Shown here: one piece after another, positions 37,136 through 46,337 of the stretch
Layout of the letters: every line of letters starts with the position of its first letter
How positions within the stretch are numbered: the first letter of the stretch is position 1
Assembly (NCBI RefSeq): GCF_027158485.1
Contig: NZ_JAMKYJ010000004.1
DNA: 64,000 nucleotides
From: Oxalobacter formigenes
GTDB taxonomy: Bacteria; Pseudomonadota; Gammaproteobacteria; Burkholderiales; Burkholderiaceae_D
Strand: one strand, 5' to 3'
The notes under the pieces: model-generated
Databases searched by the model: none
Told to the model about the DNA's origin: nothing
What the model saw: only the letters and a program-made list of their open reading frames with translations
Program-made: the position numbers and the translations under genes

Positions 37136-38374
37136 ATGGCTGTCAATCTTTCCGTTCCCCTCGCTTCGGAACTGAAACCTGTTTCCGGTCTTGAACTCGG
37201 CTATGCGAAAGCCAATATCAAAAAGGCCGACAGAAAAGACCTGCTGGTCATGAAACTGGCGCCGGAAGCGACTGTTGCAGGTGTGTTTACCAAAAACCGC
37301 TTTTGCGCAGCCCCGGTCCAGATTTGCAAGGCCAATCTGGAGAAAACCGGAAAGGATAACAAGCCAATTCGTGCACTGATGGTCAATACCGGGAACGCCA
37401 ATGCCGGTACGGGTGAGTCGGGCTATAAAGACGCTGTCGACACCAGTGCCGCACTGGCGAAATTACTGGGGTGTGAGGCTGAACAGGTTTTGCCTTTCTC
37501 GACAGGTGTCATTCTGGAACCGTTGCCTGCCGATAAAATCATTGCCGGATTACCGGCTGCTATTGCCGATCTGAAAGAAGATAACTGGCTGAATGCCGCT
37601 GAAGCCATCATGACGACGGATACCATTCCGAAAGCAGCTTCACGTGTCATTATCATTGACGGCAAAACCGTCACGATTACCGGCATGTGCAAGGGCTCGG
37701 GCATGATCAAGCCGAATATGGCAACGATGCTGGGCTTCATTGCCACTGATGCAGACATCCCTCAGGATGTACTGGAAGTTATGTTGAAATCGGCGGTCAA
37801 CAAGTCATTCAATTGCATTACTGTCGATGGCGATACATCAACCAACGATTCCCTGATCCTGATGGCGACTGGCAAAGTCGATATCGGTATCACGAGTACG
37901 GCATCCGGCAATTATCAGACGATGCTTCATGCCGTGACGGATCTGGCTCAGGAACTGTCCCAGAAAATCATCCGTGACGGTGAGGGCGCATCCAAGTTCA
38001 TTACCATCACAGTTGAAGAAGGCAAGTCTGAAGACGAATGCCGTCAGATCGCTTATTCCGTCGCACACTCTCCGCTGGTCAAAACGGCGTTTTTCGCTTC
38101 CGACCCGAATCTGGGCCGGATTCTTGCCGCTATCGGATATGCCGGTATTGATGACCTGGACGTTGAAAAGCTGAACCTGTATCTGGATGATGTCTGGGTT
38201 GCCAAAAATGGCGGCAGAAATCCGGACTATCTGGAAGAAGACGGCCAGCGCGTGATGAAGAAAAATGAGATTCTGGTGCGTATCACACTGGCTCGTGGCA
38301 ACGCCACTTCGACGGTCTGGACATGCGATCTGTCGCATGACTATGTTTCGATCAATGCCGATTACCGTTCATAA
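37136..38374 (+). CDS. argJ: Bifunctional glutamate N-acetyltransferase / amino-acid acetyltransferase
   Basis: ArgJ moves the acetyl group from N-acetylornithine to glutamate in the cyclic arginine pathway, and bifunctional forms also use acetyl-CoA. The 412-residue protein contains the self-cleavage site KPNMATML, where cut before the threonine yields alpha and beta chains and frees the nucleophile, and the C-terminal YVSINADYRS. A GTTGGAG site precedes the ATG; the 9-base TGTTGGAGT occurs twice here (37093-37101, 37120-37128). It shares one base with the next gene (TAATG). Its product feeds ArgF and ArgG encoded elsewhere in the window. Confidence 0.96.
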   Translation: MAVNLSVPLASELKPVSGLELGYAKANIKKADRKDLLVMKLAPEATVAGVFTKNRFCAAPVQICKANLEKTGKDNKPIRALMVNTGNANAGTGESGYKDAVDTSAALAKLLGCEAEQVLPFSTGVILEPLPADKIIAGLPAAIADLKEDNWLNAAEAIMTTDTIPKAASRVIIIDGKTVTITGMCKGSGMIKPNMATMLGFIATDADIPQDVLEVMLKSAVNKSFNCITVDGDTSTNDSLILMATGKVDIGITSTASGNYQTMLHAVTDLAQELSQKIIRDGEGASKFITITVEEGKSEDECRQIAYSVAHSPLVKTAFFASDPNLGRILAAIGYAGIDDLDVEKLNLYLDDVWVAKNGGRNPDYLEEDGQRVMKKNEILVRITLARGNATSTVWTCDLSHDYVSINADYRS

Positions 38375-39246
38375 TGACGACGCTTGAGCAATTTCTGGCA
38401 CGCGCGGAAGCGGTTCTCGCCCGCGTTGAAGAACTGTTGCCACCTTCGACGACAGCGGAAAACATTGACTGGAATTCTCCGACATCGGCTTTCCGCTGGA
38501 GAAAGAGAAACGGTCGCGGAACGCTTGTGCCAATCGCCCATATTTCGCCGATATCTCTGGTCGATCTGTTTTATGTCGAACGGCAGAAAGCCTTGCTTGA
38601 ACAGAATACGCGCCAGTTCCTGCAGGGCAAACCGGCCAATAACGTCTTGTTGACCGGTGCACGCGGTACGGGAAAATCCTCACTGGTTCGTGCCTGCCTG
38701 AATGAATTTTCCGATCAGGGGCTTCGTCTGATCGAAGTCGACAAGGACGACCTGATCGATCTTGAGGAAATCTCGGTTCTGACGGCAACGCGCCCGGAAC
38801 GTTTCATCATTTATTGCGACGACTTGTCTTTTGACGAGGGCGATAGCAGTTACAAGGCGCTGAAAGTCGCGCTTGACGGCAGCGTGGCTGCACAGCCTGA
38901 CAATATCCTGATTTACGCGACATCCAACCGGCGGCATCTTTTGCCGGAGAAAATGTCCGATAACGAAGGATATTCCCACGATGCGAACGGCGACCTGCAC
39001 CCTAGCGAAACCGTCGAGGAAAAAATATCCTTTTCCGACCGTTTCGGCCTCTGGCTTTCTTTCTATCCGTACAGTCAGGATGAATATCTTTTCATTACCG
39101 CTCACTGGTTAAGGTCGCTTGGATGCTCTGAAGACCAGATAGCGCAGTCGCGGGATGAATCCCTGCAATGGGCACTGCATCGTGGTTCCCGTTCCGGCCG
39201 TACGGCATGGCAATTCGCGCGCGATTATTCCGGGCGTGTATTGTAA
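38374..39246 (+). CDS. DUF815 family ATP-binding protein
   Basis: The 290-residue protein is an AAA-type P-loop ATPase of the DUF815 family. It has a Walker A GARGTGKSS near residue 95, a Walker B-like FIIYCDDLSF, and ATSNRRHLLPE, which resembles a sensor 1 segment. A roughly 85-residue N-terminal part precedes the ATPase domain. No experimentally defined role is known to me. It overlaps the argJ stop by one base and is probably co-transcribed with it. In many Burkholderiales it is followed by a NUDIX gene and zapD/coaE; here an unrelated hydratase gene comes next, which suggests a rearrangement point. Confidence 0.85.
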   Translation: MTTLEQFLARAEAVLARVEELLPPSTTAENIDWNSPTSAFRWRKRNGRGTLVPIAHISPISLVDLFYVERQKALLEQNTRQFLQGKPANNVLLTGARGTGKSSLVRACLNEFSDQGLRLIEVDKDDLIDLEEISVLTATRPERFIIYCDDLSFDEGDSSYKALKVALDGSVAAQPDNILIYATSNRRHLLPEKMSDNEGYSHDANGDLHPSETVEEKISFSDRFGLWLSFYPYSQDEYLFITAHWLRSLGCSEDQIAQSRDESLQWALHRGSRSGRTAWQFARDYSGRVL

Positions 39247-39403
39247 ACCACGTCAGGCGATCGACTCTTTTCCTTTTTTACCGGTTTCTGATTCATCAGG
39301 CGGTCTTTAATCGCATTTTTGATGAGAATGCGCAATGGCACGGAACCCTGCTTGCGTAAAGTGATTCTGACTGAAAAAGAACACATTTACGTGAGAGGTC
39401 GCC

Positions 39404-40228
39404 ATGTTAATGACTGCCCTCGCCAATCGTTATGCACATCAGTTGCTCGATGCACGACAGAAGTCGGAACTCATGCCATCACTGGCTTCACGGTATCCGA
39501 TAACCGTCGAAGATGCTTATGAAATTGCGGAACGGATTGGCGATATACGAACCGCCGAAGGTGAAACCATAGTCGGACGGAAATTCGATTATCTGAATGG
39601 TATTTCCCCGGTAGATCATCGCAAGGCCCAGCTCCCGTTCTGGGGGTGGCTTTACGATTCGTCTGTCCGGTTTATGGAAAACAGCGAAGGCTCTTTCAGC
39701 CTGAAAGGAATGCTGCAACCCCGTATCGAGGCAGAAGTCGTTTTCAGGTTGGGAAAAGTACCTCCAGAGAATGCGACTATCCGTGAAATGGCAGATTGTA
39801 TTGAATGGATGGCTCACGGTATCGAAGTGACGGAATATCCGTTTGTGGATTCGCCCCGGAATCTTGTCGACGCCGTTGCCGGTTTCGGCATGCACGGCGC
39901 ATTGCTGGTAGGGGAACCCAAAATCGTGTCTGAAGGAAGCCGGAAAAGTCTCGCCGATGTACTGGAATGCGCCAGCATGTCTCTGGCATGCGGGGAAGTC
40001 ATCCAGACAGCCGGTTTTGGCAGCGATACATTCAGCAATCCTCTGACAGGACTTCTGAAATTGCATCAGATGCTGGGCCTGCAGGCCCGATTCCCTTCCT
40101 TGCAGGCAGGCGACATCATTGCCTCGGGGTCCTGGACAAGACCGGTTGACGCCAGACCGGGGAATGTGTGGCTGACTGCAATTTCAGGCTTGCCACTGCC
40201 CGGTCTGGTGGTTGAATTCACACAATGA
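39404..40228 (+). CDS. MhpD-like hydratase/decarboxylase, fumarylacetoacetate hydrolase superfamily
   Basis: The 274-residue protein resembles 2-keto-4-pentenoate hydratase, 2-oxo-hepta-3-ene-1,7-dioate hydratase and 4-oxalocrotonate decarboxylase. The metal site is recognisable as ExE in PRIEAEVVF plus a glutamate in HGIEVTEYP, and GDIIASGSWTRP near the end is typical. These enzymes usually sit in meta-cleavage clusters, but no aromatic degradation gene is nearby. Its substrate is therefore unknown; a 2-oxoacid enol is likely by family. The loop after GRKFDY differs from the usual GRKIGLTS. It converges on valS with a 21-base gap. ATG 39410 is an alternative start. Confidence 0.75.
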   Translation: MLMTALANRYAHQLLDARQKSELMPSLASRYPITVEDAYEIAERIGDIRTAEGETIVGRKFDYLNGISPVDHRKAQLPFWGWLYDSSVRFMENSEGSFSLKGMLQPRIEAEVVFRLGKVPPENATIREMADCIEWMAHGIEVTEYPFVDSPRNLVDAVAGFGMHGALLVGEPKIVSEGSRKSLADVLECASMSLACGEVIQTAGFGSDTFSNPLTGLLKLHQMLGLQARFPSLQAGDIIASGSWTRPVDARPGNVWLTAISGLPLPGLVVEFTQ

Positions 40229-40249
40229 TCTTATAAGCGAAACAATCGA

Positions 40250-43051
40250 TCAAAGTGAATCGAGCTTGGACAACTGGTCTTTCAATTTCTCCATCGTGGA
40301 TGAAAATCCGGCCAGACGTTCACGTTCGGCTGCCACGACTTTTTCCGGTGCCTTGGAAACGAATCCTTCATTGGACAGCCTTCCTGCCAGTTTGCCGATT
40401 TCATTGTCCAGCTTGGCAATTTCCTTTGACAGGCGTTCACGTTCAGCTGCTACATCGATTTCCACTTTCAGCATGAGCTTGACATCGCCAACGATGGAAA
40501 CGGGGGCCGGTGACTGTGGCAACATGTTGACGATATTGACTTCGGAGAGTTTACCCAGAGCTTTCAGATGTGGAATGAAAGATTCCAGACGGGTGTCTTC
40601 AGTCTTGTTCGCCGATTCCATGAAGAGTGGAACCCGCAGAGCCGGAGACAATTTCATTTCGCCGCGCAGATTCCGGCATGCATCGACCAGATTTTTGCAC
40701 TGTGCCATCCATTGGTCGGCCTGTTCGTTCACTTTGCCTGCTTCCGGAACAGGATAGGTCTGCAACATGATCGTATCGCCTTCCCTGACGGTCTTGCCTG
40801 CCAGCGGCGCGACTTTTTGCCAGAGTTCTTCCGTAATAAACGGGATGACCGGATGAGCCAGACGGAGCACTTTTTCCAGAATGGTCAACAGCGTGTTCCG
40901 GGTTGCCCGCTTCTGCGTGTCATTGCCTTCGGCAATCTGGACTTTCGCCATTTCTACGTACCAGTCGCAATATTCATCCCAGATGAAACGGTAAACGGCT
41001 GAAGCGATATTGTCGAAACGGTATTCGGCAAACCCTTTTTCGACTTCGGATGCGGCGCGCTGGAATTCGGATTCAATCCAGCGGTCGGCAAGGGAAAATT
41101 CCATTGCATCGTTGCCGGAGAAACCGCAATCCTCGCCTTCTGTATTCATCAGCACGAAACGGGTCGCGTTCCACAGCTTGTTGCAGAAGTTGCGATAACC
41201 TTCGCAGCGGTTGAGGTCGAAATTGATGTTCCGGCCAAGGGATGCGTAGCTTGCCATCGTGAAACGCAGGGCGTCGGTACCGAAAGCCGGGATGCCTTTG
41301 CCGAATTCCTTGCGGGTCGCCTTTGCGATCGAATCGGCCTGTTTCGGGTTCATCAGTCCGAAAGTCCGTTGCTGGACAAGCGATTCGACGTCGATACCGT
41401 CGATCAGGTCGATCGGATTCAGCGTATTGCCTTTGGACTTGGACATTTTCTGGCCGCTGGCATCCCGGACAAGGCCGTGGACGTAAACGGTCTTGAACGG
41501 TACCTTGCCGGTGAAGTGCAGGGTCATCATGACCATGCGGGCGACCCAGAAGAAAATGATGTCGAAGCCGGTTACCAGCACCGTAGACGGCAAAAACATG
41601 TTGTAGTCTCTGGTTTCTTCAGGCCAGCCCAGTGTCGAGAAGGGGACGAGTGCCGACGAGAACCAGGTATCGAGAACGTCAGGATCGCGATGGATGGCTT
41701 TGCCACCGGCTTTTGCCCTGGCTTCTTCTTCGGTTTTGGCAACGTAGATATTGCCTTCATCGTCATACCATGCCGGAATCTGGTGACCCCACCAGAGTTG
41801 GCGTGAAATACACCAGTCCTGAATGTTGTTCAGCCACTGGTTATAGGTATTCGTCCAGTTTTCAGGCATGAACCTGACTTCACCGTCACGGACTTTTTCC
41901 AGTGCGACCTCTGCCAGTGACTTGCCGGGGAAGAAAGTGCCTTCCGGTGCCGGTTTGCTCATGGCGACGAACCACTGGTCGGTCAGCATCGGTTCGATGA
42001 CAACGCCGGTTCTGTCTCCGCGGGGAACCATCAGTTTGTGAGGCTGGATCGAATCGAGCAATCCCTGTGCTTCGAGATCGGCGACGATTTTTTTACGGGC
42101 GACGAAACGGTCAAGTCCGCGATAGACTTCCGGAGCGTTTTCATTGATCTTTGCGTCAAGCGTGAAAATGCTGATCGGTTCGAAACCGTGACGGGCACCG
42201 ACGGCGTAATCGTTGAAATCATGCGCAGGAGTGATTTTCACGCAACCGGTTCCGAATTCCTTGTCGACGTACTCGTCGGCGATGATCGGGATTTCACGAT
42301 CGGTCAAAGGCAATTTGATCGTCTTGCCGACCAGAGCCTTGTAACGTTCGTCTTCCGGATTGACCGCTACGCAAACGTCGCCCAGCATGGTTTCAGGACG
42401 GGTGGTCGCAACGGTCATGTAACCCGAACCGTCAGCATAGGGATAACGGATATGCCACATCGACCCGTTTTCTTCTTCCGATACGACTTCCAGATCGGAA
42501 ACGGCTGTTCCCAAAACCGGGTCCCAGTTGACGAGGCGTTTGCCGCGGTAAATCAGGCCTTCTTCATAAAGGCGGACGAAAACGTCGGCAACGACTTTGG
42601 AACGGGTTTCGTCCATCGTGAAATATTCGCGTTCCCAGTCGGGAGAGGTGCCCATATGGCGCATCTGGCCAGTGATGGTCGAACCGGATTTTTCTTTCCA
42701 TTCCCAGACTTTTTCAAGGAATTTTTCACGGCCGAGGTCGTGGCGGGAAATTTTCTGTGCATCAAGCTGGCGCTCGACGACGATCTGCGTGGCGATGCCT
42801 GCATGATCGGTGCCCGGAATCCATGCCGTGTTATAACCGCGCATACGGTGATAACGCACCAGTCCGTCCATAATTGTCTGATTGAAGGCGTGTCCCATAT
42901 GCAGGGTGCCTGTCACGTTTGGAGGAGGGAGCTGGATGGCAAAAGAAGGTTTGTTTTCGTCCAGAGACGCGCGGAAGTATCCGCTTTGTTCCCAGATTTC
43001 TCTCCAGTGTTTTTCAATTTCGGAAGGTTCGAAGGACTTGGCTAATTCCAT
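40250..43051 (-). CDS. valS: Valyl-tRNA synthetase
   Basis: ValS charges tRNA-Val. The 933-residue class Ia enzyme has the HIGH-type motif HMGH in PPPNVTGTLHMGHAF near residue 46, a large CP1 editing domain that removes mischarged threonine, the KMSKSKGN loop around residue 530, an anticodon-binding domain and the C-terminal coiled coil (AAERERLSKEIAKLDNEIGK) typical of ValS. It faces away from thiC, and the two promoters must share the 114-base gap before the riboswitch. Confidence 0.98.
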   Translation of the reverse strand: MELAKSFEPSEIEKHWREIWEQSGYFRASLDENKPSFAIQLPPPNVTGTLHMGHAFNQTIMDGLVRYHRMRGYNTAWIPGTDHAGIATQIVVERQLDAQKISRHDLGREKFLEKVWEWKEKSGSTITGQMRHMGTSPDWEREYFTMDETRSKVVADVFVRLYEEGLIYRGKRLVNWDPVLGTAVSDLEVVSEEENGSMWHIRYPYADGSGYMTVATTRPETMLGDVCVAVNPEDERYKALVGKTIKLPLTDREIPIIADEYVDKEFGTGCVKITPAHDFNDYAVGARHGFEPISIFTLDAKINENAPEVYRGLDRFVARKKIVADLEAQGLLDSIQPHKLMVPRGDRTGVVIEPMLTDQWFVAMSKPAPEGTFFPGKSLAEVALEKVRDGEVRFMPENWTNTYNQWLNNIQDWCISRQLWWGHQIPAWYDDEGNIYVAKTEEEARAKAGGKAIHRDPDVLDTWFSSALVPFSTLGWPEETRDYNMFLPSTVLVTGFDIIFFWVARMVMMTLHFTGKVPFKTVYVHGLVRDASGQKMSKSKGNTLNPIDLIDGIDVESLVQQRTFGLMNPKQADSIAKATRKEFGKGIPAFGTDALRFTMASYASLGRNINFDLNRCEGYRNFCNKLWNATRFVLMNTEGEDCGFSGNDAMEFSLADRWIESEFQRAASEVEKGFAEYRFDNIASAVYRFIWDEYCDWYVEMAKVQIAEGNDTQKRATRNTLLTILEKVLRLAHPVIPFITEELWQKVAPLAGKTVREGDTIMLQTYPVPEAGKVNEQADQWMAQCKNLVDACRNLRGEMKLSPALRVPLFMESANKTEDTRLESFIPHLKALGKLSEVNIVNMLPQSPAPVSIVGDVKLMLKVEIDVAAERERLSKEIAKLDNEIGKLAGRLSNEGFVSKAPEKVVAAERERLAGFSSTMEKLKDQLSKLDSL

Positions 43052-43132
43052 GATCTGATTATGTTTTGCTAAAATTCGATAAAGCCATTATTATAATGGA
43101 CGACGACAGGGACGAACTCGAAAGATATCGTT

Positions 43133-43138
43133 ATAATT
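43133..43138 (+). promoter_or_regulatory. -10 element for the thiC transcript
   Basis: A perfect TATAAT lies about 30 bases upstream of the TPP riboswitch. No good -35 hexamer is found at 16-18 bases, so assignment rests on the -10 and position alone. Confidence 0.42.
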
Positions 43139-43165
43139 GTCCAAATGTAGTAAATTTCATCAGAA

Positions 43166-43256
43166 TGCTAGGGGTTCTGGCCGAAAGGCCGGGCGAGATT
43201 ACACCCTCTGAACCTGATCTGGGTAATGCCAGCGAAGGGAAGCGAAAAATGTGCAT
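43166..43256 (+). promoter_or_regulatory. TPP riboswitch (THI box) controlling thiC
   Basis: The aptamer for thiamine pyrophosphate is recognised by its conserved core: GGGGTTC near 43171, GCGAGATTACACCCTC, GAACCTGATCTGGGTAAT and GCCAGCGAAGGGAAGC ending at 43253. It has the usual order of P1, P2/P3 and P4/P5 elements, with a short P3 closed by GGCCGAAAGGCC. It lies in the thiC leader, 70 bases before the start codon. No run of T follows, so control by translation is more likely than by termination; the platform is listed separately. Confidence 0.95.
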
Positions 43257-43282
43257 GCGGTGATTCCGCCTGCGCCTCATAA

Positions 43283-43321
43283 GATTCCTGAGCTGGATTA
43301 GTGTTAAATGTTTAAGGAATC
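43283..43321 (+). promoter_or_regulatory. Expression platform: stem that can hide the thiC ribosome binding site
   Basis: GATTCCT (43283-43289) is exactly complementary to AGGAATC (43315-43321), which contains the thiC Shine-Dalgarno sequence. When TPP is bound this 7-bp stem could form and block initiation. A further hairpin with GCGG/CCGC arms lies just upstream (43258-43270). Confidence 0.6.
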
Positions 43322-43324
43322 GAT

Positions 43325-45238
43325 ATGAGCGCCAATCCAAAATTCTTGTCCGCTACTGCGAAAGTAGATGAAGCAGCGGTCCAACCATTTCCGAATTCGC
43401 GAAAAGTCTACGTGCAGGGTTCGCGTCCCGATATTCGGGTTCCGATGCGGGAAATCACCCTCTCTGACACGCCAGTCATGTTCGGCTCGGAAAAAAATCC
43501 TCCAATTTATGTTTACGATACCTCAGGTCCCTACACCGATCCTGAAGCCAAAATCGATATCCGTTCCGGTCTGGAACCGATCCGTTCCAAATGGATCGAG
43601 GAAAGAAACGACACGGAAGAACTGGATGGTCCGACTTCCGCCTATGGCCGTGAACGTCTGGCGGACCCGAGTCTGGACGAATTGCGTTTCAACCTGACCC
43701 GCAAACCGCGCCGCGCCAAAAAAGGCGCCAGGATCACCCAGATGGATTATGCCAGACGCGGCATCATCACACCTGAAATGGAATACGTCGCCATTCGTGA
43801 AAACATGCGCCGTCAGGAATATATGGAAAGCCTGAAAGCATCTGGCCCCACTGGTGAAAAAATGGCTGCTCTCATGATGAGACAACATCCCGGCCAGTCT
43901 TTCGGTGCGGCTATTCCTTCCGAAATCACACCTGAATTCGTCCGTGACGAAGTCGCGCGCGGCCGGGCCATCATTCCTGCCAACATCAACCATCCTGAAG
44001 TCGAACCGATGATTATCGGCCGCAATTTCCTGGTCAAGATCAATGCCAATATCGGTAATTCGGCTTTGTCTTCCGGCATTTCCGAAGAAGTCGAAAAAAT
44101 GACCTGGGCGATTCGCTGGGGTGGTGACAACGTTATGGATCTGTCGACCGGCAAACACATTCACGAAACCCGTGAATGGATTGTCCGCAATTCACCGGTA
44201 CCTATCGGAACCGTTCCGATGTATCAGGCACTGGAAAAAGTCGACGGTATCGCTGAAGATCTGACATGGGAAGTTTATAAGGATACGCTAATCGAACAGG
44301 CTGAACAGGGTGTCGATTACTTCACGATTCATGCCGGTCTCCTGTTACGCCACGTTCCGATGACGGCCAACCGCATGACGGGTATCGTTTCCCGTGGCGG
44401 TTCTATCATCGCCAAATGGTGTCTGGCTCATCATACCGAAAGCTTCCTGTACACCCATTTCGAGGAAATCTGTGAAATTCTGGCACAGTACGACGTCGCG
44501 ATTTCCCTCGGCGACGGCTTGCGCCCGGGCTCGATCTATGACGCCAACGATGAAGCCCAGCTGGGTGAACTGAAAGTATTGGGCGAGTTGACCCAGGTTG
44601 CATGGAAACACGGTGTTCAGGTCCTGATCGAAGGCCCGGGACACGTTCCGATGCACATGATCAAGGAAAACATGGATATCGAACTGGAACAGTGTCATGA
44701 AGCACCGTTCTATACGCTTGGGCCATTGGTTACCGACATCGCTCCGGGTTACGACCACATCACTTCCGCCATGGGCGCGGGCATGATCGGCTGGTTCGGT
44801 ACTGCGATGCTGTGCTACGTCACGCCGAAGGAACATCTTGGCCTGCCTAACAAGGACGACGTCAAGGAAGGCATCATCGTTTACAAACTGGCTGCGCATG
44901 CTGCTGATCTGGCGAAAGGCCATCCGGGAGCCCAGATTCGCGACAATGCCATGTCCAAGGCGCGTTTTGAATTCCGTTGGGAAGACCAGTTCAATATCGG
45001 TCTGGACCCGGATCGTGCGCGTCAGTTCCATGACGATACCCTGCCGAAGGATTCTGCCAAGGTTGCCCATTTCTGTTCCATGTGCGGTCCTAAATTCTGC
45101 TCAATGAAAATCACGCAGGAAGTTCGCGACTACGCTGCGAAGAAAGGCATTTCCGAAGTGGCTGCATTGAAAGAAGGCATGGAAGAACGTTCCGTCGAGT
45201 TCGTCAAGACGGGTTCCGAAATCTATCACAAGCAATAA
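43325..45238 (+). CDS. thiC: Phosphomethylpyrimidine synthase
   Basis: ThiC is a radical SAM enzyme that rearranges aminoimidazole ribotide into HMP phosphate, the pyrimidine half of thiamine. The 637-residue protein has the long proteobacterial N-terminal domain, the central barrel with ANFG-type and LIEGPGHVP motifs, and the C-terminal cluster-binding CSMCGPKFCSM (C-x2-C-x4-C). The ATG at 43325 follows an AAGGA site that the riboswitch platform can mask. It is first in thiC-thiS-thiG-thiD-thiE. The oxygen-sensitive cluster suits low-oxygen growth but is general to ThiC. Confidence 0.98.
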   Translation: MSANPKFLSATAKVDEAAVQPFPNSRKVYVQGSRPDIRVPMREITLSDTPVMFGSEKNPPIYVYDTSGPYTDPEAKIDIRSGLEPIRSKWIEERNDTEELDGPTSAYGRERLADPSLDELRFNLTRKPRRAKKGARITQMDYARRGIITPEMEYVAIRENMRRQEYMESLKASGPTGEKMAALMMRQHPGQSFGAAIPSEITPEFVRDEVARGRAIIPANINHPEVEPMIIGRNFLVKINANIGNSALSSGISEEVEKMTWAIRWGGDNVMDLSTGKHIHETREWIVRNSPVPIGTVPMYQALEKVDGIAEDLTWEVYKDTLIEQAEQGVDYFTIHAGLLLRHVPMTANRMTGIVSRGGSIIAKWCLAHHTESFLYTHFEEICEILAQYDVAISLGDGLRPGSIYDANDEAQLGELKVLGELTQVAWKHGVQVLIEGPGHVPMHMIKENMDIELEQCHEAPFYTLGPLVTDIAPGYDHITSAMGAGMIGWFGTAMLCYVTPKEHLGLPNKDDVKEGIIVYKLAAHAADLAKGHPGAQIRDNAMSKARFEFRWEDQFNIGLDPDRARQFHDDTLPKDSAKVAHFCSMCGPKFCSMKITQEVRDYAAKKGISEVAALKEGMEERSVEFVKTGSEIYHKQ

Positions 45239-45242
45239 TGTT

Positions 45243-45449
45243 ATGAGTATCGAGATCAAATTGAACGGAGAAACCCGCCAGGTCGATGACGGGTGCACTC
45301 TGCAAGACTTGATCAGTTCGCTGCAACTGCCAAACCGTGCTTTGGCAGTTGCGGTCAACCGTAAGGTCATATCGCGCCAGACATGGCAGGAATGCATTTT
45401 GCAGCCGGCCGATCAGGTGGAACTGGTGCGTGCGATCGGCGGGGGCTGA
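45243..45449 (+). CDS. thiS: Sulfur carrier protein ThiS
   Basis: ThiS is a ubiquitin-fold carrier whose C-terminal glycine is adenylated and thiocarboxylated to deliver sulfur for the thiazole ring. The 68-residue protein has the family length and ends AIGGG with the required Gly-Gly. It begins four bases after the thiC stop and precedes thiG, its direct user. The activating enzyme ThiF is not encoded in this window. Confidence 0.94.
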   Translation: MSIEIKLNGETRQVDDGCTLQDLISSLQLPNRALAVAVNRKVISRQTWQECILQPADQVELVRAIGGG

Positions 45450-45528
45450 ACGGGTCTTTAATGAGCTGAGAGCAGCAAAGCTTTTGACGGGCTTTGCCGG
45501 ATTATTGAAACCGGAAAAAGGAAGAACA

Positions 45529-46320
45529 ATGAACAAGCAGGATCAGGGTCTCTTAATTGCAGGAAAAACGTACAGTTCGCGTCTCCTGGTGGGTAGCGGA
45601 AAATACAAGGATCTGGACCAGACTCGCGAAGCGACCGAAGCCAGTGGCGCCAATATCATCACCGTTGCGATCCGCCGGGTAAACATCGGTCAGGACCCGA
45701 ATGCACCGAGTTTGCTGGATGCCGTACCCCCAAGCAAATACACCATTTTGCCGAATACGGCAGGATGTTATAACGCCGAAGATGCGGTTTATACCCTTCA
45801 GCTGGCCCGTGAATTGCTGGATGGTCATAAACTGGTCAAGCTGGAAGTGCTCGGCGATGAAAAAACTCTTTTCCCGAATATGCCGGAAACGCTGAAAGCG
45901 GCGGAAATTCTGGTAAAAGACGGTTTCGACGTGATGGTTTACTGCAGTGATGATCCGATTCAGGCAAAAATGCTTGAAGATATCGGCTGCGCCGCCATCA
46001 TGCCTCTGGCTTCCCTGATCGGTTCCGGCATGGGAATTCTGAATCCCTGGAATCTCTCCCTGATCATTGAACAGACGAAAGTGCCGGTCATCGTCGATGC
46101 CGGTGTCGGTACCGCATCGGATGCTGCCATTGCGATGGAATTGGGCTGTGACGGTATCCTGATGAATACGGCGATTGCCGGTGCACAGGACCCGATCCGT
46201 ATGGCCCGTGCCATGAAACTGGCCGTTGAAGCCGGTCGTGAAGCTTTCCTTGCCGGTCGTATTCCGAGAAAATTTGCCGCTTCGCCGTCTTCCCCGATGG
46301 CTGGCCGCATCAATGCCTGA
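45529..46320 (+). CDS. thiG: Thiazole synthase
   Basis: ThiG forms the thiazole phosphate ring from 1-deoxyxylulose-5-phosphate, dehydroglycine and ThiS thiocarboxylate. The 263-residue TIM-barrel protein has LLVGSGKYKD near the start, the Schiff-base lysine in LVKLEVLGD near residue 102, and the phosphate-binding VDAGVGTASDAAIAMELG. The ATG at 45529 has an AAAAGGAAG site; the open frame extending to 45337 overlaps thiS in another frame and is not coding. A strong hairpin (46338-46363) follows its stop. Confidence 0.96.
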   Translation: MNKQDQGLLIAGKTYSSRLLVGSGKYKDLDQTREATEASGANIITVAIRRVNIGQDPNAPSLLDAVPPSKYTILPNTAGCYNAEDAVYTLQLARELLDGHKLVKLEVLGDEKTLFPNMPETLKAAEILVKDGFDVMVYCSDDPIQAKMLEDIGCAAIMPLASLIGSGMGILNPWNLSLIIEQTKVPVIVDAGVGTASDAAIAMELGCDGILMNTAIAGAQDPIRMARAMKLAVEAGREAFLAGRIPRKFAASPSSPMAGRINA

Positions 46321-46337
46321 TTTTGGTTGGTGATCAA

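Noticed and set aside
43066..43263. 65-codon open frame across the thiC leader
   Set aside because: It runs through the TPP aptamer core, which explains the conservation of this sequence better than a peptide.
45337..45528. Extended thiG frame overlapping thiS
   Set aside because: It runs through thiS in another frame, has no ribosome binding site, and the ATG at 45529 gives the conserved ThiG start.
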